The translations under genes were made by a program, and so were the position numbers. 64,000 nt of DNA from Poa pratensis. Lineage: Eukaryota; Streptophyta; Magnoliopsida; Poales; Poaceae. The DNA lies in NCBI GenBank assembly GCA_947311845.1, contig CAMZMU010000069.1:9417875-9481874 (forward strand), read 5' to 3'. Positions 1 to 9,422 of this stretch are shown here, in pieces. Every line of letters begins with the position of its first letter. The stretch's first letter is position 1. The notes beneath the pieces were generated by a model that worked only from the letters and a program-made list of their open reading frames with translations, ran no database searches and was not told the DNA's origin.

Positions 1-636
1 AGTTCTTTTTTCGAGCGAGTTGCATATGTAGTTGCAACCAAGATTTCCTGAGTTTTGGAAGCCGATTTTGAACTGAGATGTTTTTTCTCTTTTGTGTTTT
101 ATGTTTTATTTTTATATTATTATTTTTTAAGTTATTATTTTAATTATTATTTATTTGTTTTTTGTCTGGAAGCCAGTTGCAACTGAGTTTTCTTGAGTCT
201 ATAAGCCAGTTGCAACTGCACTTGCAACTGAATTATTTTTGAGCCAGCTGCAACTGCATTTGACTAAGGTTTTCTCGCGTGTGGAAAGCCAGTTGCAACT
301 GAGTTCTTTTTTCAAGCCAGTTGCATCTGTAGTTTCAACTGAGATTTCTCGAGTTTTGGAAGCCAGTTTGCAGCTGAGATGTTTTCTCTTTTTGTGTTTT
401 ATCTTTTATTATTTTTATTATTTTTAGTAATTATTTTTCTTTTTTTTCATTTTTTTGTGTGGAAGCCAGTTGCAACTGCACTTGCAATTGAGATTATTTC
501 GACGCTATAAGTCAGTTGCAATTGTACTTGCAACTGAGTTTTTTTTTGAGCTAGTTGCAACTCTACTTGCAACTGAGTTTTTCTTACCCAGTTGCAACTA
601 TACTTACAACTGAGGTTTTCCACATGTTATTTTTAA
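1..636. repeat. CAGTTGCAACTG minisatellite, left part
   Basis: Irregular tandem array of units of roughly 35-60 bp, each carrying one or two copies of GCCAGTTGCAACTG, CACTTGCAACTGAG or a variant, joined by TTTTCTCGA-type or T-rich spacers. The core CAGTTGCAACTG is a perfect 12-bp palindrome. The array stops at base 636 where a Helitron begins and resumes at 4771, so the two parts were one array. No coding content is seen; the short ORFs in it are by-products of the repeat. Confidence 0.85.
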
Positions 637-647
637 CTAGGTAACTC

Positions 648-668
648 GGTGCGGCGACACGCCGCACC
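648..668 (-). other. Helitron 3'-terminal hairpin
   Basis: GGTGCGGCG (648-656), loop ACA, CGCCGCACC (660-668): a perfect 9-bp stem followed on the minus strand by GAGTTAC and the terminal CTAG. This is the replication-termination hairpin expected at a Helitron 3' end. Confidence 0.85.
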
Positions 669-791
669 CTTCGGGGTAACTCATTTGCTGTAAGTTGTTC
701 TTTGGGTACAGTTGAAAAATACCATTTTTCGGGTTAACTCATTTTGCGAAGATCACTGTTTGAGTAGCGTTGGAAAATACCGACAAAAGTG

Positions 792-1385
792 TTATTCTAA
801 GTAGACGTGGTTAAAAGTAGTTCAGATGTGCATGAATCCAACATGAATAGATAGGATTCATTTTCTGATCATTTTCATGTGCTAAAGTTTTTTCGATTTT
901 CAGTTCAATGTTCAATTCGAGTACTAAAATTTTATCTTGGTAAACAAAATAAACATGGTTGAAAGTTGTTGAGGCATGCATGAATTCAACATAAATAGGC
1001 AGGCTGCATTTCTTTTAATATTTTGAAATGTTGAACATTTTTGGAATTCTATTTAAAATCTTAATTCAGGTCCTAGAATTTTATCTTGTTATTCTAAAGT
1101 AACATAGTTGAAAGTTGTTCAGACTTGCATGAATTGAATATAAATAGATATGATCCATTTTCTGAACATTTTGATATGTTAAACATTTTTTGGATTTTTT
1201 TTCAAAGTTCAATTCAAATCCAAGAATTTTACATTGTCATTCTAAATAAACATGGTTGGAAATTGTTAGGTCATGCATGAATTGAACATAATTAAATAGC
1301 CGTCATTTTCTAGATAATTTGGTATGTTGAACACTTTTCATATTTTATTTCGAAGTTTAACTCAAATTATGATTTTCTTGCAATT
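792..1385. repeat. 148-bp tandem repeat (4 diverged copies)
   Basis: Four head-to-tail copies of an AT-rich unit containing 'aaacatggttgaaagttgtt', 'catgcatgaattgaacataa', 'ttctgaacattttgatatgt' and 'agaattttatcttg'. Equivalent points fall at about 803, 951, 1100 and 1248, a period of 148-149 bp. Copies differ by substitutions and small indels, so the amplification is old. It lies in the 3' part of the Helitron (minus sense) and has no coding potential. Confidence 0.8.
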
Positions 1386-2423
1386 CCGAAAACTATTTGA
1401 AATTCTAAAAATAGGACATTGAAGTCGACATCATTATATATGATTATTTTTTCTGAACATTTCCATAGGTTGAACATATTTTTCAGATTCGGGATCTAAG
1501 GTTGACAGTCCTCTGTACATGTACACTAAACAGTAAATCTTTGAATCTCTGGGTCACTATTTTGAAGAGATGCTCTGGAAAATATAAAATTGGTCAAACA
1601 ACTGGACATGATTATTGGGGTTACAGTTACATTAAAAAAAGGTCTGCATGGCTATCGACCAATAGAACCTAGGATATCTGCACTGAATCTGAAGATGTAA
1701 CATGTAGCCCTACTGCAGTATAACAACATACAGAGATAGGAAAATATCACCTCCACTGGTGCAGCGCAAAGGAGTAGAACCAAGCATGAATGAGCCCAAG
1801 TCCTTTTCTTCTCCATCAGCATAGATCAGCATTCTACAGGTTAAGTACAGTTGATGGAAATCTAGTCTCCATCTACGAACAGAAATTGATACAACTTTTT
1901 CTGCACATAAGAAAGTAAAAAGACTATGTTTATATAGTAGAATCACCGTGCATCTTCACATAAGAAAGTACAAACCAAGCTGCTGATATTATCTATTTAT
2001 TATATGTAGTACATGTGCCATCTAGTAAATGAACCAAACCGAAAATGATGATAACCTAAGAGGCACTATATATGATGGCACCATCGTCACCAATTTCCAT
2101 GCAGTACTAAATATAAATCACATAAGAGTTAGCAGTGGAACCGGAGAATCAACTTTCTAAGGAAAATACCAGGCGGGCCACCCTGGAGCTACCTTTAAAA
2201 GCCACCCTCACAGCAGTCCAGACCTCTTGCACCAAGCTGTCTAATTGTGAACATTGATGGACCTCTGAATCTGTCAAGCAGAAGTTGGTTCTGGTTTTAT
2301 AATTCAAGATAGCATTTTTTTTCTCTCTGTGTTGTGATTTGTAATCGAGAGTGATTGACCCATCATTAGCGAACTGTTGGTTTGCTGATAGGGTTTGGAG
2401 GAAGCCAAACGTGAGATTGTGCA
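1386..2423. other. Helitron interior, no gene recognised
   Basis: AT-rich sequence with only short, unsupported reading frames on both strands. Nothing here resembles a known domain. Confidence 0.5.
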
Positions 2424-2697
2424 ATGGTGGATCTGCAAGTTGATTGCCAACAGATTGAAACTTTGTGGAAGGATGAGATGCGACATAAGCCTGCAGGCAT
2501 TCATGTATTCGAGGAACCGAAAACACTTGCTGCTTCTTTTGAGATGCTCAAGTTTCATCGGTAAAAAGGAAAGGAACTGCGCTGCACAGGTTTGTGCAAA
2601 ATATGTTCTTAATAGCAAATTTTTATCTCGGTTGGATGTAGGTACTGAATTTTTAATTGAGGTTGTCCAGCCATATTTAAATCCTATTCCTGATTGA
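2424..2697 (+). pseudogene. Possible captured exon fragments in the Helitron
   Basis: A plus-strand frame from ATG at 2424 runs open to 2561, ends in ...LAASFEMLKFHR and meets a GT (GTAAAAAGG) at 2562. A second stretch ending at a stop at 2697 reads ...FLIEVVQPYLNPIPD after a possible acceptor near 2590. The composition looks coding, but the two stretches do not join in phase with the splice sites I can see, and I do not recognise the protein. Helitrons commonly carry host exon fragments, so a captured and decayed piece in antisense to the Helitron is the likeliest reading. It may also be chance; overlapping minus-strand frames exist in the same DNA. Confidence 0.3.
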
Positions 2698-3914
2698 TGA
2701 AGCAGAGGATTAAACTCAAAACAAATTACCATACATTTCACATATTCATTTGTTTACCATCTGAAGAGATATCGGTAATTATACAGGCTGGTTACGTATT
2801 TTATTTCAACAATCGATCTTCACAAAAGAGCAATCATCTATCGGTACAAATTTGAAAGTACAACCTCTGAAAACAAAATGGCGAAATCAGTAGCAATGTG
2901 CATCGAACTACAAACTACCCCCTATCCGAATATTACAACACAAGTAGCAAAAGCCATTGAATTAAGTTTCGTACGCTAATATGCACCTGGTCAAATCACT
3001 TCAGAAAATACGCCCCCAGGATTAATCTTACAGTACAACCCAGCCTGAAATAAAATAGAAGGTAAAACAACATTTTTTAGGAGCTCATAGCTCTGAAACA
3101 CCTAGTTGCAGTTTTGAGATCCAAAAAGGAAAAGTTTATTTAAATGGGAACAATACAGCATGATAAATCACCTCTGGAGATTACACCTCAGTAGCGCCTA
3201 TTCATTTTCTTCCTATTTCCAATACCAGACCAGGAGCGACAATCACACGTAAGAACAATTCTCTGTGGTCTACATTCCTCAAATCTTTTTTTACTATAAG
3301 ATTTTTCAAATCTTAATCAAGTCAGCTGCAAAGGCAAGCAATGTCCACAGTCGCACTGATGGTTAGGAGTACAGCCGTAAGGCAGACAAAAGTTAATGTA
3401 TACCTGCCAAAGCCTTTGAACACACCTATGAACAGGTAAATGTGGACACGTCCTATTTGTGCTCAATTGATTTGGTCATTGCCATGATATGGCTTCTGCA
3501 ATATTTACTTATCAATGTTCCTATAGTAATAGATTATGTACCCTGCTTTTTTTAACTATATAGGAGTCTTCTTTCTCCTTTGGAGCATACACCATTTAGA
3601 AGCAGTCATCCTAAGTAAGTTATGATAATTCTTTTGTGTTCTTCATTTCTTGAGAGAGATCAAACTCGGTTTAACATCTACACTGTAAAACCATATTGAG
3701 TAAAACTTACCAGAAAGGTACCTAATGGATGCACAACCAAATTGCAAAGATTTTCTATTCGTCCTACTTCTGTCCAGAGCTACTGATTCCTATTTTCAAC
3801 AGGTATGAGTAGAGCAAACACAGCTAGCGCAGTGGCCCGTATGCACACCCAAATTGCAAAGATTATCTATTCATCCTACTTCTTTCCGGACTCAATTGAG
3901 CAACAATAAGCACT
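2698..3914. other. Helitron interior, non-coding
   Basis: No supported gene, repeat or RNA seen. A short phrase ('cacaaccaaattgcaaagattttctattcgtcctacttctgtcc') recurs about 125 bp apart at roughly 3734 and 3846, a degenerate local duplication. Confidence 0.5.
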
Positions 3915-4218
3915 CACCGGGATCATGGTTGGGTCTAGCATGCAGTGGATTGGCCAGAATCGCCTCCGGAGTCGACGGCAAGGCGAGCCAACTCCATGGC
4001 CGGTGCCGGCGGCCGCATCACCCTCTCGTCCGCCTCAGCCGCATCGGGAGCCCATCCATGGAGAATCACCGGGATCATGGTTGGGTCTAGCATGCAGTGG
4101 ATTGGCCAGAATCGCCTCCGGAGTCGACGGCAAGGCGAGCCAACTCCATGGCCGGTGCCGGCGGCCGCATCACCATCTCGTCTGCCTCAGCCGCATCGGG
4201 AGCCCATCCATGGAGAAT
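3915..4218. repeat. 152-bp tandem duplication, GC-rich
   Basis: Unit 3915-4066 is repeated at 4067-4218, starting 'caccgggatcatggttgggt' and ending 'cccatccatggagaat'. The copies differ at only a few bases, so this duplication is much younger than the 148-bp repeats elsewhere in the Helitron. It sits at the edge of a GC-rich block (about 3950-4520) resembling a grass gene 5' exon with CpG-rich codons, but the frames are not consistent with one protein, so no gene is called. Confidence 0.85.
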
Positions 4219-4560
4219 CCCTCGAGGATGCAGAGGCGGGGTTGACCGGAGGCCGGAACCGGAGGCAGGAGCGGAGGCGCGATGCCTCCCGGGCCGGCAC
4301 CCGTGCGGCGGCACGCGGTCCGGCGAGGACCGCGAGGTCGTCGACCTCCCGCGGCAGTGAGAGAGGAGGCTGGAGCGTCGCCGCGCTCCCGTTCGGCTGC
4401 TCCGGGCTAGCGGGGCTCGTGGCGGCGGCGCGAGGAGAAGCGAGACACGGGAGCGTCTCGGCCGCCGCCGACGGAATCGCCAGAAAGGGGACGCGTGAGA
4501 GAAGGAGTGAGATGGGCGGTCGTTTGTGCTCGTAGGCCCCTGCCTTTTCCTTAAATTGCA
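4219..4560. other. GC-rich block, possible captured 5' exon
   Basis: Strongly GC- and CpG-rich, open for over 100 codons in several frames on both strands, which is what such base composition gives by chance. It could be the first exon or promoter of a captured gene; no frame has a recognisable domain. Confidence 0.3.
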
Positions 4561-4770
4561 AAGAAGTCCTTTGCGGGTGGTTTTTCGCAAAATGGCGCGC
4601 TGGAGGCGACGTGTCTTCACGCGATTGGTAGAAATCCCCAAGCTACAGTGATTCTGTAGCGCGGCGTGATCCAGATCGTCGGTTCGCTTGATCGAACGGC
4701 TGCTGTTTTTCCGCCGACGTGGAGGCTGGATTGGGAGCTCAATCTGTCCAACTTTTATATATAGTAGGGA

Positions 4771-5625
4771 ATTATTATTTTGGTTTTTGCTTTGGTCTGA
4801 AGCCAGTTGCAATTGCAGTTGCAACTGAGATTTTCTCGACACTACAAGCCAGTTCTAACTGCACTTGCAACTGAGATTTTCTCGAGTCTATAAGCTAGTT
4901 GCAACTGCAGTTGCAACTGAGTTTTTTGTGAGCCTTGCAACTGAGATTTTCTTGACGCTATAAGCCATTTGCAACTGAACTTGCAACTGAGTTTTTTTTT
5001 CGAGCAAGTTGCACCTGAGATTCCCCGAATTTAGAAGCCAGTTGCAACTCAGCTTGCAACTGAGTTTTTTTTTTCAGAGATCCCTCAAGTTTTGGAAAGC
5101 AATTTTCAACTGAGATTTTTTGTCTTTTGTGTTTTATGTTTTATTTTTTATATCATTATTTTAATTTTAATTTTAATTATTATTGTTATTTTTATTTTTG
5201 TTTTTTGTCTAGAAGCCAGTTGCAACTGTACTTGCAATTGAGATTTTCTCGATGCTATAAATCAGTTGCAATTGAACTTGCAACTGAGTTTTTTTTTCCG
5301 AGCCAGTTGCAACTGAGATTCGCCGAGTTTAGAGGCCAGTTTTCAGCTAAGATCTTTTCTCTTTTGTGTTTTATGTTTTAGTTTCTATATTATTATTTTA
5401 ATTATTATTTTTGTTACTTTAATTATTATTATTTGTTTTTTGTTTTTTGTCTGGAAGCCAGTTGCAACTGCATTTGCAACTGAGTTTTTTGGGTCAGTTG
5501 CAATTGCAGTTGCAACTAAGATTTTCTCGACGCTATAAGGCAGTTGCAACACTGCACTTGAAACTGAGTTTTTTTTGACCCAGTTGCAACTGTACTTGCA
5601 ACTGAGATTTCTTCGACGAATATAA
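4771..5625. repeat. CAGTTGCAACTG minisatellite, right part
   Basis: Continuation of the array at 1-636 on the other side of the Helitron, with the same GCCAGTTGCAACTG / CTTGCAACTGAG units and TTTTCTCGA spacers, plus T-rich spacers such as 'ttttatgttttatttttata' shared with the left part. It ends about 75 bp from a retrotransposon primer-binding site, so the array may lie in the 5' leader of that retrotransposon. Confidence 0.85.
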
Positions 5626-5699
5626 GAGTGGGATCGTGCACTAATTCTCTAAACGATATCTTTACTCTCTTGGCGGTAAAGCCCAAAAGGAGAGCCGAA

Positions 5700-5711
5700 G
5701 CTCTGATACCA
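5700..5711 (-). promoter_or_regulatory. Primer-binding site, tRNA-iMet type
   Basis: On the minus strand TGGTATCAGAGC, complementary to the 3' end of initiator methionine tRNA, lies 2 nt beyond the CTTTCA end of the LTR at 5714-7917. It marks the start of an internal region that would run toward lower coordinates but gives way to the minisatellite after about 75 bp. Confidence 0.8.
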
Positions 5712-6671
5712 ATTGAAAGAACAAGGATGTCACCTAAGGGGGGGGGGTGTGAATAGGCGATTAAAACTTTTTCGGTTTAGGCTTGATAATTGCGGAATAA
5801 AATTAGGTGTTTAAATTAACAAGCCAACAAACTAAACAAACTAGGCTCACCTATGTGCACCAACAACTTATGCTAAGTAAGACAAGCATCAAGGTGATAG
5901 CAAGATAGAATACTTCAAGCACGAAGGCTATCACAATGTAAAGTGCATAAGTAAAAAGCTCGGGTATAGAAATAACCGAGGCACGCGGAGACGCGGATGT
6001 ATTTCCGAGTTTCTCCTTTTTAGGGGAGTACGTCTCGTTGGAGAGGTGTGAGACTACCACAATAGGTTGGTCTCAACGCCACAACAGACTCACCTTCTTA
6101 TCCGATGAACCGCACCACAAAGGATTGGTTCACCTTCAACTATCGGAATCCTTCAAGGCGGAATCCGGAGCCATTACAACAACTATCCGGGACACACACC
6201 CACAACAGAATTGGGGGCTCCCGAACAGCTACAATTGACCACAAGAGGTCTCAACCACCACAATGGCGTCTAGGGTCCAAAGACCCAAGAGTAACAAGCT
6301 CACAAACTTTCTCTTCCACGAATCCTCGTGGAGAGCACAAACCGATGCACAAAAGGAATGACAAGAACACAAGAAGTGCTAAATCCTTCACTCCCAAATC
6401 CCACCAAAAGCAACTAATGCTTGTGGGGGAGAAGAGAGGAAGAACAAAGAAGAACTCAATAAATGAAACTCCAAGATCTAGATCCAAAGGGTTCCCCTCA
6501 CTTAGAGGAGAGATGGATTGGTGGAAATGTAGATCTAGATCTCCTCTCACTTTTCACTCAAAGATATGCAAAAATCATGGGAGGGATTGAGAGATGGGCA
6601 AGCTTTCCAAGGTCAACAATGGTGGGAAAGAGAGAGAAAAACATGCAGCACAAAGGTTGAAGAAGGGGAAG

Positions 6672-6682
6672 GGTATTTATAG
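6672..6682 (-). promoter_or_regulatory. LTR TATA box
   Basis: Minus strand GGGGCTATAAATACCC around 6669-6684, in the middle of the LTR, directly downstream (minus sense) of the hairpin-bearing U3 segment. It is the best candidate for the retrotransposon core promoter. Confidence 0.6.
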
Positions 6683-6717
6683 CCCCTCCCAAAATCTAGC
6701 CGTTGGAAACAGGGAGG

Positions 6718-6755
6718 CCGGATATTCCGGCTCAAGTGATGACCGGAATATCCGG
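6718..6755. repeat. 13-bp inverted repeat in U3 (CCGGATATTCCGG)
   Basis: CCGGATATTCCGG (6718-6730), 12-nt loop, CCGGAATATCCGG (6743-6755): a perfect 13-bp stem. Further partial copies (cccggaatatttcgg, aaaatatccggtgg, gggccggatattcctg) follow up to about 6880. The cluster lies just upstream of the minus-strand TATA box, so it could be repeated promoter sites as well as a DNA hairpin. Confidence 0.75.
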
Positions 6756-7223
6756 TTTCCCGGAATATTTCGGCCCTGGAGCAAATTTCCAGCCAAAATA
6801 TCCGGTGGACTCTAGAGAGTCGCCGAATGCAACGCAAAATCGAGTTTCGCCAATTTTCCTGGGGGCCGGATATTCCTGTCTGGGGGTCTGCTGAAAACTG
6901 ACAGAAACAGCAAAACGAAAACTGCAGTAACTTTTTCATGCGGACTCCGTTTTCGATGATCTTGGGCTCGTTGGAATCGCAACGAAGTGCTCTTCACGAT
7001 TATGCAGAGAAACATCATAGTCCATCATGTGAGGAGGAAGCCACAAGGAGAAAGTTTGTCCTCTCTAGAAAAGACAAACCGATAAAACCTCCAACATAAA
7101 AAACGCAACAAGATATGCATATGAAATCCGTTTTTGATGAACTAGAGCTTGTATGGAGATGAACACAAGCTCTAAATTCTCACATGGATAAAACTCAAAT
7201 AAGAACCAAGAGAGATGATATGC

Positions 7224-7373
7224 CAAGAATGCAAAGGTTTGAGCTCTCCACAAAGATGCGATCAAGTAACTCACTTGAGAGCCCTTCTTGATAGTACTCA
7301 AGAATGCAAAGGTTTGAGCTCTCCACAAAGATGCGATCAAGTTACTCACTTGAGAGCCCTCTTGATAGTACAC
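7224..7373. repeat. 75-bp tandem duplication in the LTR
   Basis: 'caagaatgcaaaggtttgag' begins at 7224 and again at 7299. The two 75-bp units are nearly identical (aagtaac versus aagttac, cccttcttg versus ccctcttg). Confidence 0.85.
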
Positions 7374-7917
7374 CGTCTATCCTATAACCCGGTCTCCCAC
7401 TAACACCATGAGACCGGTAAAATAGAAACCCTATCAAGATCATACATTTGCCTTGCGCACTCCACTTGAGCTAGATGATGACGGTCCTGACTCCCTCATG
7501 TTGGAACACCTTTCTTGATTGTGCTTGCTAGCACATGCTTGATGAAGACTTCTCCAAATACTCCCCATACTCTATTGTGGGAGAGCCTTGCTAAGCTCCA
7601 TCTTCATGTATCCACTTGTACTTCATTTTCTTTTCTTGACATATATGATGGCTTGGAGATAAACATGAATGCTCACTCAATCTTCTTTTCCAAGCCATAC
7701 TTGCAATAAGCTCAACTCTAGATGACCATTTGTGTGGATCACACGTTGAATATTACTTTGGTTATCACTTTAGCTTCTTCTTTTAATCTTGATGCCAACA
7801 CATGGTGTTAAAAGATTGCCAATGGACAAGCCCTACAAGAATAGCTCAATGCAACTATTAGGCCATAGAGATTGTCATTAATTACCAAAACCACACATGA
7901 GGGCACATGCACTTTCA

Positions 7918-9422
7918 ATCTCCCCGATTTTGGTAATTGAGGACAATCTCCTTTGAGAGGGTTTATAATATGGAATTTAACAAACAAGAACCAATTGTAC
8001 TAACATCAAATACTACAAAAGTATGTGATGTTTGTCCAACAACATATATAGAGTAAACTCCCCCACAATTTATGCACGTGTGTATGAACATGAATTCATT
8101 GCATATATTGTCAACCATTACCGGTGGTGGAGTTTCCACTATATACAAAACCAAGCAACAAATGCAAAGGCAAGAAGGGCAAATCCTTAAGAACAAATCA
8201 AAGTACAGAGCCAAATGCCATAAACCCTCCAAAACTTCTCCCCCATTGGTAACAATTGCCGAATTGGGCAAAAAGCTTTAGAAGGCCAACATAGCGAGAG
8301 TTCCTCCACGAGTTTAACTTTTCTCATAAAATGAGTAGAATCAAATGGACATTTCCATTGATCAATAAAAAGAGGAAATCAAACTATATTGAGAATCCAA
8401 AGATTGCACCAAAATAGCAACGGGAAAGATACCTCAACAAAATAGGCAAGCAATCAAAGGATCCGAAAGCCAAATTGGACACAAGAAGATATTATGATAA
8501 TATCAACCAATTGATTTAAAAGTCAAGAGGAAGCTCCCCAAGGTACGTGCACAAAGTAGGATTTGCAATGCAATATGGTGTGCACAACATGGAATCCTCA
8601 CTTCCTCCTAGATAATTTTTTAACATAAACAAGTGCAAGAAGGCATAGATGGAAAAAGAAGCAAAGCAACTTGCAACAAACAAAAGTTGAGCAACAAGAA
8701 CAAGAAGTGACAAATAAAGACTTGCTCAACCGAAAAGAGATGGGTGTGATAAGGAGAGGCATTTTAGGAGACTAATGCAAAGATGAGCGTAGCATCAACA
8801 TAGTCGTTCAATATAAGTGGCACATAGTGCATATCATGTCTTTCCCATTAACACAACCCAAAGAAGATGTAGCAAATAGGTCCACAAGCTTATTAAGATG
8901 CAAAAAGGGATACCAAATGAAAAGCAAAGCTTGTGTCTTTTAGAAACCACCAAATAATCAAAATCAATTAAAGGTGGTCACTAAAGAAATGGAATACCAA
9001 TTAAAGATGTAACTACTCTCATGTGTATAAGTTTCTAAGTAGATATCAATCATGAAGATATAAGTCCACAAAGAAACATGCACACACAAAATAGATACTA
9101 CGGTGAAGAACATGATATCCTAGTGGAAGTCATATATATATCAATAAGATCATTGCTTAAAAGCATAGCACAAAGCTCAATTTTATCTTAAAAGGATATA
9201 GATGAACTTCCAACACAATCTCATCATAGTATCAAAAATATCCACAAGGGAAAAAAGATAGATGGGATGCTTCGAGAAAGATAACAAGTATCACAAAAGG
9301 CAAATGATTTTGAAAATTCATCAATATTGCACATGCGAGACTTTGAGTAGAAATGCTAGATTAACATATTTGGGATCGGTGAATCATCAAGATGATTATA
9401 TATATTCCCCTTGATATGTAAT
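7918..9422 (-). mobile_element. Retrotransposon internal region, 3' part (non-coding)
   Basis: AT-rich DNA between the purine tract of the 5714-7917 LTR and an inserted solo LTR. No gag, protease or pol frame is visible on either strand, so the element is non-autonomous or degenerate. GTAAT at 9418-9422 is the left target-site duplication of the solo LTR. Confidence 0.55.

Larger units (their letters stand above)
637..4770 (-). mobile_element. Non-autonomous Helitron
   Basis: Read on the minus strand, the element starts at 4770 with TCCCTACTATATATAAAAG, the usual grass Helitron 5' end (TC first), and ends at 637-640 with CTAG, preceded by a 9-bp GC-rich hairpin (648-668) 7 bases before the end. 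The base after CTAG on the minus strand is T, as expected for insertion between A and T; the base before TC is T rather than A, a small departure. Both flanks are the same CAGTTGCAACTG minisatellite, which independently marks the insertion. No Rep/helicase coding sequence is present, so it must have depended on an autonomous partner. Size 4134 bp. Confidence 0.85.
5714..7917 (-). mobile_element. LTR of a minus-strand retrotransposon (2.2 kb)
   Basis: On the minus strand it runs TGAAAGTGCATG ... GTTCTTTCA, with 6-bp terminal inverted repeats TGAAAG/CTTTCA. It has a purine-rich tract (AAAATCGGGGAGAT) just upstream of its start, at 7918-7931, and an iMet primer site just after its end. That places internal DNA on both sides of one LTR, as at the join of two tandem elements, rather than in a solo LTR. 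Superfamily cannot be assigned because no coding domains remain. A TATA-like box, a U3 hairpin and a 75-bp duplication are listed separately. Confidence 0.75.

Noticed and set aside
4087..4842. 251-codon minus-strand ORF
   Set aside because: It crosses the Helitron end into the minisatellite and is rich in Arg/Ser/Pro from CpG-rich DNA, so it is not a real gene.
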